From Prevotella amnii DSM 23384 = JCM 14753 (GTDB lineage Bacteria > Bacteroidota > Bacteroidia > Bacteroidales > Bacteroidaceae): a stretch of DNA of 64,000 nucleotides. Below the pieces are notes generated by a model. It ran no database searches. It saw nothing but the letters and a program-made list of their open reading frames with translations, and was not told the DNA's origin. The position numbers and the translations under genes are program-made. How positions within the stretch are numbered: position 1 is the stretch's first letter; each line of letters starts with the position of its first letter. The DNA is taken from positions 5,390-69,389 of the forward strand of contig NZ_KB905274.1 of the NCBI RefSeq assembly GCF_000378745.1. Reading direction: 5' to 3'. Shown here in pieces: positions 26,792 through 35,580 of this stretch.

Positions 26792-29140
26792 TTAAACCTT
26801 TTTCTTCTTACGTTTTGGTTCTGGTGCTTTTTTTATAATATCAATACACTGTTCATAAGTAAGCTCTTTTACTTTATCGTGTAATGCTTTTGGTAATCGA
26901 TAGTTTTTACCTTCGTAAGCTATATAAGGACCATAACGTCCATTCATCAATTCCATATTTGCATCTTCTGTAAAAGTCTTTAAATGACGCATAGCTTCTT
27001 GCAAACGTTTCTCTTGGATAAGGCGTATAGCTCCATCAAGAGATATTGTTAATGGGTCTTGATCCTTAGGAATAGATACATATTTCTTCTTGTGCATTAC
27101 ATAAGGGCCAAAACGACCTGTGCCTATGATAACATCTTCATCTTCAAATTTGCCAAGATTGCGTGGTAACTTAAAAAGCTCTATAGCATCTTCAAGTGTT
27201 ATGCTTTCCATATTCTTACCCACTGGCAACTGTGAAAAACGCGGTTTAGCCTCATCATCAGCAGTACCTATCTGCACTACAGGACCAAAACGGCCTATCT
27301 TTACAAAAACAGGTTTACCCGTCTTAGGATCAATGCCTAACTCTCTTTCACCTGCTTTATGCTCAGAACGTGCATTCATAACCTCTTCTACTTTTGGCTC
27401 AAAGCTATGATAAAAATCTTTCATCTCTTTATCCCATGCAGCTTTACCTTCAGCTATCTTATCAAATTCCTGTTCTACCTTTGCCGTAAAGTTATAGTCC
27501 ATTATCTCCGGAAAGCTCTTCATAAGGAAATCGTTTACCACTATACCTATATCGGTAGGTATAAGTTTCCCCTTATCAGCACCCACCATTTCTGTCTTTT
27601 CTATCGACTTTAACTTATTCTTCTTCAAGGTATCTATCTTATAGCTACGCTCTTCTCCCTTTTTATCTCCCTTCTCTACATATTCGCGCTGCTGAATAGT
27701 AGATATTGTTGGAGCATAAGTAGAAGGACGACCAATACCCAACTCTTCAAGTTTTCGTACCAAACTTGCCTCTGTATATCTACTCGGAGTTTGAGAATAA
27801 CGCTCTATTGACGATACCTCTACCCTATTTAACATATCGCCCTCTTTTATTAAAGGCAAATTATGCAAGCTCTCTTCTTTTACTGTTTGCTCGTCATTAG
27901 ACTCTTGATATACCTTTAAGAAGCCATCAAAAATCACTACTTCACCATTAGCAACAAAATGTAATCCCTCTTGTTCTGCTGCAGTGCAAGGGATTATATT
28001 TATATTAACAACAGTCTTTTCCATCTGTGCGTCAGACATTTGTGATGCTATAGTGCGCTTCCATATAAGATCGTATAAACGACGCTCCTGCACACTTCCT
28101 TCTATCGTTTGATTATCTGCATAAGTAGGACGGATAGCTTCATGAGCCTCCTGTGCCCCCTTGCTGTTAGTATGATACTGACGGACTTTGCTATATTCCT
28201 TACCATAGAGCTTCTCTATCTCTGCCTTAGACGTATTTATGGCAAGCTTAGATAGGTTCACACTATCGGTACGCATATAGGTAATACGCCCAGCTTCATA
28301 TAGACGTTGAGCTACCATCATAGTTTGGCTTACTGTAAATCCTAATTTACGTGCTGCTTCCTGCTGAAGAGTAGAAGTAGTAAAAGGAGGAGCAGGTGTA
28401 CGCTTTAAAGGTTTCTTTGTTACCGAAGAAACCTCAAACTGAGCATCTTTGCACAATTCAAGAAAAGCAACAGCCTCTTCATGAGTATAAAAACGCTTAT
28501 TCAGCTCTGCCTTTATCTCCGTAGGCTTATCTTCTTTATTTCCTAATAATGTGAAAACTGCATTTATTCTATAATATCTTTCCGACTTAAAATTCTGTAT
28601 TTCACGCTCCTTTTCCACTATTAATCTAACAGCAACGCTCTGTACACGCCCAGCACTTAGAGATGGCTTTACCTTTCGCCATAATACTGGAGACAACTTA
28701 AAGCCAACTATGCGATCTAACACCCTACGTGCTTGCTGTGCGTTAACAAGATTCATATCTAAATGACGAGGATTATTTATTGCCTCCAATATAGCAGGCT
28801 TAGTAATCTCATGAAACACTATTCTGTTTGTCTTAGACTCATCTAAACCTAAAACCTCGCACAAATGCCAACTAATAGCTTCTCCCTCACGATCCTCATC
28901 GGAGGCTAACCAGATCTTCTTTGCCAATTGGGCTTCCTTCTTTAGCTCGCCAACTACTTTTTTCTTCTCCGTAGGAATTTCATAATTAGGTGCTAACGAA
29001 TCAAGATCTATACTCAATTCTTTCTTTTTCAGATCGCGGATATGCCCATAAGATGACATCACCTTAAAGTCCTTTCCTAAGAATTTCTCTATAGTTTTTG
29101 CCTTAGCAGGGCTCTCTACTATAACTAAATTATCTTGCAT
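26792..29140 (-). CDS. topA: DNA topoisomerase I (type IA)
   Basis: 782 residues. It relaxes negative supercoils through a covalent 5'-phosphotyrosine. The Toprim domain (1-115) has VESPAKAKTIEKFLG and SDEDREGEAISWHL. The catalytic Tyr is in RITYMRTDS (about 293). The C-terminal part has no four-Cys zinc fingers but three TopA_C-type repeats marked by GRFGPVV, GRFGPYV and GRYGPYI, ending in a basic tail PEPKRKKKKV. This tail type is common in Bacteroidetes. It heads the topA-aroK-speA unit with a TACTTTTG box 29 bases before the ATG. Confidence 0.97.
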   Translation of the reverse strand: MQDNLVIVESPAKAKTIEKFLGKDFKVMSSYGHIRDLKKKELSIDLDSLAPNYEIPTEKKKVVGELKKEAQLAKKIWLASDEDREGEAISWHLCEVLGLDESKTNRIVFHEITKPAILEAINNPRHLDMNLVNAQQARRVLDRIVGFKLSPVLWRKVKPSLSAGRVQSVAVRLIVEKEREIQNFKSERYYRINAVFTLLGNKEDKPTEIKAELNKRFYTHEEAVAFLELCKDAQFEVSSVTKKPLKRTPAPPFTTSTLQQEAARKLGFTVSQTMMVAQRLYEAGRITYMRTDSVNLSKLAINTSKAEIEKLYGKEYSKVRQYHTNSKGAQEAHEAIRPTYADNQTIEGSVQERRLYDLIWKRTIASQMSDAQMEKTVVNINIIPCTAAEQEGLHFVANGEVVIFDGFLKVYQESNDEQTVKEESLHNLPLIKEGDMLNRVEVSSIERYSQTPSRYTEASLVRKLEELGIGRPSTYAPTISTIQQREYVEKGDKKGEERSYKIDTLKKNKLKSIEKTEMVGADKGKLIPTDIGIVVNDFLMKSFPEIMDYNFTAKVEQEFDKIAEGKAAWDKEMKDFYHSFEPKVEEVMNARSEHKAGERELGIDPKTGKPVFVKIGRFGPVVQIGTADDEAKPRFSQLPVGKNMESITLEDAIELFKLPRNLGKFEDEDVIIGTGRFGPYVMHKKKYVSIPKDQDPLTISLDGAIRLIQEKRLQEAMRHLKTFTEDANMELMNGRYGPYIAYEGKNYRLPKALHDKVKELTYEQCIDIIKKAPEPKRKKKKV

Positions 29141-29169
29141 AGTCTATATATTGTACTTTTTCAAGAGCG

Positions 29170-29177
29170 CAAAAGTA
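29170..29177 (-). promoter_or_regulatory. Putative -7 box of topA
   Basis: TACTTTTG on the minus strand, 29 bases before the topA ATG; no good -33 match. Confidence 0.45.
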
Positions 29178-29226
29178 GTAAACTTTTCCTCTTACACCTT
29201 ATATAATATAGTTTATTTCTACTTTT

Positions 29227-29757
29227 TTAAGTTTTCAAATACTTTTCTTTGAATAATCTTACTGCTTTACGAATGGAATATAAGCCAAACTCTTCTTCAT
29301 CTAATCTTTCTATAGCTAACCAATAAGAAGCCGCTACATCATCATGTGCCTCCAAACTATCTTCGTTTGTAACCGTGCAAATATAAAACATATCAAGAGT
29401 AGGCACTACAAAGCCACTATATAAATAGCTATTAGGAATAGAACAAAAATACGAACTCTTTGCTATATGCAAGCAAGTTTCTTCCATAACTTCACGTACC
29501 AATGCCTCTTCTATAGTTTCACCTATATCACAGAAGCCACCAGGCAAATCAAGCATATCTTTGGCAGGCTCTCGCTTCCTTTTAGTAACAAGAACCTCCC
29601 CATACGTGTTAATAATAAAAGCTGCCACAGCAGAACTGGCATTTAAGAAAAACTCAAAACCACAACTTTTACAACACTTGCTCTTATTACTTTGCACCTG
29701 AAAATCTTTACTACCACATACAGGACAATAACTAAACTTATCTAAGACATGAGACAT
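29227..29757 (-). CDS. Nudix hydrolase with N-terminal zinc ribbon
   Basis: 176 residues. An N-terminal zinc ribbon CPVCGSKDF...CKSCGFEF (residues 11-38) is joined to a Nudix domain with box GFCDIGETIEEALVREVMEE (about 72-91). The box fits GX5EX7REUXEEXGU except that the last Gly is Cys (ETCL). The combination recalls NudC-like NADH/NAD-cap hydrolases, but NudC is longer and has an SQPWPFPxS motif that is absent here. The substrate is open. It is followed by topA on the same strand after 86 bases. Confidence 0.87.
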   Translation of the reverse strand: MSHVLDKFSYCPVCGSKDFQVQSNKSKCCKSCGFEFFLNASSAVAAFIINTYGEVLVTKRKREPAKDMLDLPGGFCDIGETIEEALVREVMEETCLHIAKSSYFCSIPNSYLYSGFVVPTLDMFYICTVTNEDSLEAHDDVAASYWLAIERLDEEEFGLYSIRKAVRLFKEKYLKT

Positions 29758-29883
29758 ATAAAAGCTTTTAAATATTTAATGCTATATATTAAAATAGGTT
29801 TAAACTTCGTATTTAATGTTATACATATATGCAAAAATAACAAAAACATTATATATAAAAGCACTATACCTACAACTTTTTAT

Positions 29884-29891
29884 TATCTTTG
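29884..29891 (+). promoter_or_regulatory. Putative -7 box of the esterase/fucosidase pair
   Basis: TATCTTTG, 145 bases upstream of the esterase ATG, leaving a long leader. No -33 TTTG is found. Confidence 0.4.
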
Positions 29892-30036
29892 CGCATAAAT
29901 AATCCTAAGGCATAGTGTTCCTTACTTAGCTTTTATTCCTCTTTCCTTTGCTATAATAAAGAGAATAAAATAAGATAAAAATGCAGCTCGCAGTGTTTTA
30001 GAGAAACAACTTTGCCAAAACAAAACAAGAAATAAC

Positions 30037-30861
30037 ATGAATTTTCATAAACTCCTTTTTACAGCCGGATTAGCCTTTATTACTTTATCTACAAATGCAC
30101 AACGCTCATTTAACATAAACTTATATAATGGTCAGCCACCACACAGCAGTAATGACCAAACCGACTCTGCTAAAATACGCATCTATCTCCCAGAAGAAAA
30201 AGAAGCTACAGGACGTGCTATTGTGATATGCCCTGGCGGCGGATACGAAAAACTATCTTTAGAAAAAGAAGGATACGACTGGGCAGAGTTTTTACAAAAT
30301 CAAGGCATTGCTGCTATAGTTCTTAAATATCGTATGCCTCACGGCAAACCAGAAATACCTATTGAAGATGCTCAACAAGCTATGAAAATGGTACGACTCA
30401 ATGCTGCAAGCTGGAAAATTGATCGTAATGATGTAGGCATTATGGGATTTTCTTCGGGTGGACATCTTGCAGCTACAATTGCTACAAAGTCTAAAGGAGA
30501 CGCCAGACCTAACTTTCAAATACTTTTCTATCCCGTAATATCAATGATGGAAGGTTATGGAGATGCTGTCAGCTTGGAAAACCTGTTAGGACGACACCCT
30601 AACAAACGCACACAAAAACAATATAGTGCCGACCTAAATGTTAGCCGTGTTACTCCACGTGCCTTTATAGCTTTAAGCGATGACGATAACATCGTACCAC
30701 CTGCTAACGGAGTAAATTACTACACCGAGCTATACCGTAACGGTGTGAAAGCATCATTACATGTATACCCAAGTGGCGGACATGGCTGGGGAAGCAAGAT
30801 AGGATTTCGTTTTCATGAAGAACTGATAATGGAACTAAAAGCATGGTTAAAGAGCTTTTAA
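30037..30861 (+). CDS. Secreted alpha/beta hydrolase (acetyl-esterase type)
   Basis: 274 residues. The signal peptide ends near NAQRS (about residue 21). The oxyanion-hole region CPGGGYEKLS, the nucleophile elbow GFSSGGHLAA (Ser about 148), Asp in SDDDNIVP and His in SGGHGWGS give a full triad. It resembles BD-FAE/Axe-type carbohydrate esterases that remove acetyl or feruloyl groups from plant or host glycans. It is 77 bases upstream of a GH95 fucosidase on the same strand, which suggests joint work on an acetylated, fucosylated glycan. The substrate is not proven. Confidence 0.87.
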   Translation: MNFHKLLFTAGLAFITLSTNAQRSFNINLYNGQPPHSSNDQTDSAKIRIYLPEEKEATGRAIVICPGGGYEKLSLEKEGYDWAEFLQNQGIAAIVLKYRMPHGKPEIPIEDAQQAMKMVRLNAASWKIDRNDVGIMGFSSGGHLAATIATKSKGDARPNFQILFYPVISMMEGYGDAVSLENLLGRHPNKRTQKQYSADLNVSRVTPRAFIALSDDDNIVPPANGVNYYTELYRNGVKASLHVYPSGGHGWGSKIGFRFHEELIMELKAWLKSF

Positions 30862-30938
30862 CTATGCTTTAAATATAAAAACAACAGAATAACCGTAACA
30901 ACCTTTATACTTACTAACAATCTTTACAAATAACTTTA

Positions 30939-33254
30939 ATGCTTTCAAAACTAATCTTTATAACCATAACACTATGTGCCTCAACACAAGTAAAGGCTCA
31001 AAAACATAATACTATATGGTTTGATACCCCTTGCTCTTCATATACAAAAAAAATATGGCTAAAATCTCCTAATATATTAACAGCTGGTGATGAGATGCAA
31101 AATGCTGATACAGAATGGGAAAACAGATCACTTCCTATAGGAAACGGATCACTGGGAGCAAACATCATGGGAGGCATTGCTTGCGATAGGTTCACACTAA
31201 ACGAAAAGAGCTTATGGCGCGGTGGACCAGGCGTAAAAGGTGGTGCGGCATACTATTGGGACCAGAATAAGCAATCGGCACATTTCTTAAAAGCTATAAG
31301 AAAAGCTTTCTTGCAAGGAAACACAAAATTAGCAGCCAAACTAACACAAGACAATTTTAATGGGAAAGCTGCATATTCTATAGCTACCGAGCCACACTTT
31401 CGCTTTGGAAACTTTACCACTATGGGAGAAGTTACCATACAAACAGGACATAAAGAGCAAGACATCTCAGACTATAAACGATGCTTGTCTCTCGATTCGG
31501 CTACAGCTTCGGTAAGCTATCACACCAACACCACCTACTATAAACGATCTTATTTCATATCCTACCCTGACAATGTGATGGTTATTAAATATACAGCAAA
31601 AGGAGCCGACTTGCTAAACCTAACCTTAACCTATACCCCATCGCCTATAGCACAAGGACAAGTCGTTAATGACTCTACAGACGGAATAACTTACAAAGGC
31701 AAGCTCAATGATAACAACATGCGCTTTACTATACGCATAAAAGCAAACATTAATGGTGGAACAAGCAAGGTAATAGACAGTAAACTGCATATTTTAAAAG
31801 CAAAAACAGTTACCTTTTTCCTAACTGCAGATACTGATTATAAACAAAATACCAACCCCTCTTTTACAGACCCTAAAACATATATTGGTGTGAACCCTGA
31901 CCAAACCACAAAAAAATGGATAAAACACGCACTACAAAAAGGTTATAATAACCTACTAAATAATCATCTTGCAGATTATACACCTTTATTTAAACGCGTG
32001 AAATTAATAATAAATCCAGATGATAAAGAAACTAAAGAAGCTCTTTGCTTACCTACAAACAAACGATTACAACGATACCGTACAGGAAAAGCCGACTATG
32101 ACCTTGAAACCCTTTACTTCCAATATGGACGTTATCTACTTATAGCATCGTCACGTCCGGGCACACTCCCTGCTAACTTACAAGGACTTTGGCATAACAA
32201 TGTAGACGGACCATGGCGTGTAGATTATCATAATAATATTAATCTTCAGATGAATTATTGGCACGCCCTAACCACAAACCTCGCCGAATGTGCACAACCA
32301 CTTAATAACTTTATCTGTATGCTTGAAAAACCAGGACGTCGCACTGCTAAAGCCTACTATAATGCTCGCGGCTGGACAACATCTATATCGAGCAATATCT
32401 TTGGCTTCACTGCACCACTCATAAATAAAGATATGACATGGAACTTATCGCCTATATCTGGACCATGGCTATCTACCCACCTTTGGGAATATTACGATTT
32501 TACTCGCAATAAAACATATTTGCGTAACACCGCTTACCCCATATTAAAGGGAAGTGCACAATTTGCAGTTGATTTCCTATGGCATAAACCTGACGGAACT
32601 TATACAGCTGCACCGTCTACCTCTCCTGAACATGGCTCTATAGATCAAGGCGCAACTTTCGTACATGCCGTAGTACGCGAGATTCTTACAGATGCTATTG
32701 CTGCAAGCAAAGTGTTAGATATAGATAAAAAGGAACGGAAACAATGGGAAAAAGTGCTCCTGAAGCTATCACCATATCGTATAGGACGCTACGGACAGCT
32801 CATGGAATGGTCTGAAGACATTGATGATCCTAACGATAATCATCGCCATGTAAACCATCTTTTTGGCTTATTCCCGGGTCATACCATATCTACCTCTACC
32901 ACACCTACCCTTGCCCGTGCTGCACGCATAGTGTTAGAACATCGTGGTGATGGAGCTACAGGGTGGAGCATGGCTTGGAAAATATGTCTTTGGGCGCGTT
33001 TACATGACGGGGATCATGCGTATAAGCTCTTTCAAAACCTTCTTCGTAACAGCACGTTAGATAATCTTTTAGACACACATACACCCTTTCAAATAGATGG
33101 CAACTTTGGTGCTACTGCAGGTATTGCTGAAATGTTAGTACAAAGCCAAATGGGAAAAACAGAACTATTACCTGCCCTGCCTAAAGCATGGAAACACGGA
33201 TATGTTAAAGGATTAGTAGTAAGAGGAGGTAAAGAGATAGAGCTGAAATGGTAA
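30939..33254 (+). CDS. Glycoside hydrolase family 95 alpha-L-fucosidase
   Basis: 771 residues with a signal peptide ending near VKAQ (residue 20). The N-terminal GH95 beta domain starts with [20 protein letters not shown] and SLWRGGP. The catalytic (alpha/alpha)6 barrel shows [21 protein letters not shown] (candidate general-acid Glu, about residue 565) and [15 protein letters not shown] (candidate Asp). Family members release alpha-1,2-linked fucose, some galactose, by inversion. It is probably periplasmic or at the surface. It follows the esterase gene and ends in a 21-bp stem terminator. No SusC/D pair is in the window. Confidence 0.94.
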   Translation: MLSKLIFITITLCASTQVKAQKHNTIWFDTPCSSYTKKIWLKSPNILTAGDEMQNADTEWENRSLPIGNGSLGANIMGGIACDRFTLNEKSLWRGGPGVKGGAAYYWDQNKQSAHFLKAIRKAFLQGNTKLAAKLTQDNFNGKAAYSIATEPHFRFGNFTTMGEVTIQTGHKEQDISDYKRCLSLDSATASVSYHTNTTYYKRSYFISYPDNVMVIKYTAKGADLLNLTLTYTPSPIAQGQVVNDSTDGITYKGKLNDNNMRFTIRIKANINGGTSKVIDSKLHILKAKTVTFFLTADTDYKQNTNPSFTDPKTYIGVNPDQTTKKWIKHALQKGYNNLLNNHLADYTPLFKRVKLIINPDDKETKEALCLPTNKRLQRYRTGKADYDLETLYFQYGRYLLIASSRPGTLPANLQGLWHNNVDGPWRVDYHNNINLQMNYWHALTTNLAECAQPLNNFICMLEKPGRRTAKAYYNARGWTTSISSNIFGFTAPLINKDMTWNLSPISGPWLSTHLWEYYDFTRNKTYLRNTAYPILKGSAQFAVDFLWHKPDGTYTAAPSTSPEHGSIDQGATFVHAVVREILTDAIAASKVLDIDKKERKQWEKVLLKLSPYRIGRYGQLMEWSEDIDDPNDNHRHVNHLFGLFPGHTISTSTTPTLARAARIVLEHRGDGATGWSMAWKICLWARLHDGDHAYKLFQNLLRNSTLDNLLDTHTPFQIDGNFGATAGIAEMLVQSQMGKTELLPALPKAWKHGYVKGLVVRGGKEIELKW

Positions 33255-33259
33255 CATAC

Positions 33260-33302
33260 TTATGTACCCTATTTTTGGCTTAGCCAAAAATAGGGTACAT
33301 AA
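33260..33302. terminator. Long bidirectional hairpin between convergent genes
   Basis: Perfect 21-bp arms (33260-33280 and 33282-33302) around a single central base, reading TTATGTACCC...GGGTACATAA at the ends. It lies 5 bases after the fucosidase stop and 33 before the stop of the lipoprotein on the other strand, so it can serve both. Confidence 0.85.
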
Positions 33303-33335
33303 TAAGCACATAAAGATATAATAAACTCTTATTTT

Positions 33336-34490
33336 TTAAAGCAACTTTTGTATCTCTTCATCTAAGTTCTTAATCTGTGAAGGATTTTTCACTACATTAT
33401 TACCACGATCGATAAGGTAAATAATAGGCAACGTTGTTGCAGTAGCCGTATAAGCTTGGCTTACTCCTTTATCATCATAAACATTTACCCAAGGAAGGTT
33501 AGCTACCTGTTCCTTCCAGAAATGCTGATTTTCATCGAGCGAAACCATATAAATCTCTAAACCACGTGAATGATATTTATTATAAAGATCACGCAAATGC
33601 ATTATATATTCCGTAGAGCCTTTCATACCAAATACATGAAAATCGAGCAATACAACCTGTCCTTTAAAATCGGTAAGATGACGCTCATTTCCCATGTTAT
33701 CACGTAAAGGAAGATCGATAACCCCTCGCACATCAGCCTTTAGCTCTATGGGCTTTTGCCTTGCTTTTACTATGCGTTCATCTTTCATACCCTTAATGGT
33801 TATGTTATGAAGATTTTGAGTGCGAAGTGTTCCAGGATAATAAGTATCCCAACTTGTAGCTACAGCTCCAAACACCTTAGTATCTTTTGCGTCCTTTGAA
33901 GGGTCGAATATCAAAATAGCTTGATTATTTATTACAACATACTGAAACAGTGCGAAATAGCTATACGACTTCATTGGAGCCTTAAAAATATAGTTTGTTG
34001 TAATATCACGTTTATAATCGGCAAGCATCACTTCTATCAAAGAGTCGGCTAACTCTGGACGCTGTGCCAACAACTGCTGACAACGGCTTTGAAGATTAAT
34101 CTGCTTCAAAGCCAGTTCCTTAACCTTTTCGTTATCAGACGAACCCTTTATAATATAATTGGTAGCCATCTGAGGATAAACTGCCTTTACTGCAATATGC
34201 TCTGTAGAATCGATAGCAATATTAATGATCTGATCGGCTATACGAAGACGATAAAATTCCGGATTATCACCTCTACCACCTGAAAAAGAAAATACACCAC
34301 TTTCATCAAGCTTTACTGAATCTATTTTAGCAATACCTTCTAAGCCATTATGTTCTAAGAATAGCACAGAATCTTTCGCATTAGAAATAGTCCCTTCTAT
34401 ACGAAAACCTTCCTTTGCACAACTCGCCAACATTATCATACCCAGTGTACAACAGCCTACAAAGACCTTATTTATAATATTTTTCTTCAT
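33336..34490 (-). CDS. Thioredoxin-fold lipoprotein (DUF4369 plus AhpC/Redoxin-like) without CXXC
   Basis: 384 residues. The lipobox LASC gives Cys24. A DUF4369-like beta domain (about 27-125) and a helical linker precede a C-terminal TlpA/redoxin-like domain (about 245-384) seen in LTDFKGQVVLLDFHVFG, GLEIYMVSLDENQHFWKEQV and ATTLPIIYLID. The place where TlpA-type proteins have WCxxC reads FGMKGSTEY (near residue 283), with no cysteine. It is therefore probably not a disulfide reductase; a binding or chaperone role is possible. A full promoter lies upstream. It is likely in the outer-membrane periplasmic leaflet. Confidence 0.85.
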   Translation of the reverse strand: MKKNIINKVFVGCCTLGMIMLASCAKEGFRIEGTISNAKDSVLFLEHNGLEGIAKIDSVKLDESGVFSFSGGRGDNPEFYRLRIADQIINIAIDSTEHIAVKAVYPQMATNYIIKGSSDNEKVKELALKQINLQSRCQQLLAQRPELADSLIEVMLADYKRDITTNYIFKAPMKSYSYFALFQYVVINNQAILIFDPSKDAKDTKVFGAVATSWDTYYPGTLRTQNLHNITIKGMKDERIVKARQKPIELKADVRGVIDLPLRDNMGNERHLTDFKGQVVLLDFHVFGMKGSTEYIMHLRDLYNKYHSRGLEIYMVSLDENQHFWKEQVANLPWVNVYDDKGVSQAYTATATTLPIIYLIDRGNNVVKNPSQIKNLDEEIQKLL

Positions 34491-34595
34491 ATCATATTTG
34501 GTGTTAAAAAAGCATAGTAATATAAGTGTAAAAACAGTGTAAACAAGAAAAAATAATCCTTAATTATAATTTCTCATACACAAACCTATCTTGTG

Positions 34596-34627
34596 CAAAG
34601 GTAGTATTTTTTAAGAAATAGCCCAAA
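34596..34627 (-). promoter_or_regulatory. Bacteroidetes promoter of the thioredoxin-fold lipoprotein
   Basis: On the minus strand TTTG (34627-34624), 20 bases, TACCTTTG (34603-34596). The leader is about 100 bases. Confidence 0.72.
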
Positions 34628-35015
34628 TATTTAGAAAAATGTATTAATAAAAAGCATCTTTTTAACCGCTATACATCTGTTTTTACAAAATAACAAACAA
34701 TGCTTAATAGAGCAAAAGGTAACTATGTTAGAGTATTTTTAATCTATTTTTTAATGAAAAATAAGTTATTTTTCTTTCATTTTTAATCTATTTTTCTTTT
34801 TCATGGTTCGTTCTTAATCTAAGAATATGCTTTTTTTTATCATTAAAAGCCTCACGTATTATTATATAAAAGTTTGGCTTTTGCTTTCTCACAAGGGTTA
34901 TATAATGTTTATATATTTAAGACATGCCATTTCTTTTTATTATAAGTGCCTTAAATATTTGTAATGTTTTTCTAAAAAATTAACTATAGGTGGGTAAAAT
35001 AAATCTACTCTTTTT
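34628..35015. other. A+T-rich intergenic spacer with a 17-bp direct repeat
   Basis: No gene-like frame. The 17-bp phrase ATTTTTAATCTATTTTT occurs at 34735-34751 and again, identical, at 34779-34795. The rest is low-complexity A/T. It separates the divergent lipoprotein and rimP promoters. Confidence 0.5.
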
Positions 35016-35047
35016 TTTGTAGTATGCGAAAAATGTTTGTACCTTTG
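35016..35047 (+). promoter_or_regulatory. Bacteroidetes promoter of rimP-nusA-infB
   Basis: TTTG (35016-35019), 20 bases, TACCTTTG (35040-35047), 61 bases before the rimP ATG. Confidence 0.78.
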
Positions 35048-35056
35048 CAGTGTTCA

Positions 35057-35093
35057 GAGGAATGGGGGACTTGACAAAAGTTCCTCATTTTTT
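35057..35093 (+). promoter_or_regulatory. Terminator-like hairpin in the rimP leader
   Basis: GAGGAA (35057-35062) pairs with TTCCTC (35081-35086), followed at once by ATTTTTTATTATTT. It lies between the promoter and the rimP ATG, so it may act as an attenuator. The same bases can also pair as GGACTT with AAGTTCC, giving a possible alternative fold. Confidence 0.5.
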
Positions 35094-35108
35094 ATTATTT
35101 AGCAAATT

Positions 35109-35576
35109 ATGATAGACAAAGCTGTTGTTAAAAAACTCGTATCCGAATGGCTGGAAGGAAAAGAATATTTCCTTGTAGATATTCAGATTAGTTCGGAAAA
35201 CAAGATCGTAGTAGAAATTGATCATGCAGATGGGGTGTGGATAGAAGACTGTGTTGAGCTCAGCAAGTATATCGAGGAGCATCTTTCTCGTGATGAGGCT
35301 GACTACGAACTGGAAGTAGGCTCGGCAGGCTTAGGACAGCCCTTTAAAGTGGCTCAGCAGTACATTAACTTTATAGGTAAAGAAGTTGAGGTGCTTGATA
35401 AAGAAGGTAAGAAAGTAAAAGGGCTGCTAAAAAGCGTAGATGGTGACGATTTTATAGTTGCTGTCAATGAAAAAGTGCGAATAGAAGGCAAAAAGCGTCC
35501 TGTGAAAATGGACGTTGATCATAAGTATAACATGAAAGAAGTGAAATATACAAAATACGTAATAAGTTTCAAATAA
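35109..35576 (+). CDS. rimP: Ribosome maturation factor RimP
   Basis: 155 residues, usual size. It binds the 30S subunit during maturation. The N-terminal RimP domain contains YFLVDIQISSENKIVVEID, DCVELSKYIEEHL and YELEVGSAGLGQPF, the last being the conserved VSSPG-like turn in Bacteroidetes form. A C-terminal SH3-like domain follows. It is the first gene of rimP-nusA-infB, with nusA 4 bases after its stop. Confidence 0.95.
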   Translation: MIDKAVVKKLVSEWLEGKEYFLVDIQISSENKIVVEIDHADGVWIEDCVELSKYIEEHLSRDEADYELEVGSAGLGQPFKVAQQYINFIGKEVEVLDKEGKKVKGLLKSVDGDDFIVAVNEKVRIEGKKRPVKMDVDHKYNMKEVKYTKYVISFK

Positions 35577-35580
35577 AGCT

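Noticed and set aside
29227-29757. The Gly-to-Cys change at the end of the Nudix box as a sign of an inactive enzyme
   Set aside because: That position tolerates change in active Nudix proteins; the catalytic REUxEE core is intact.
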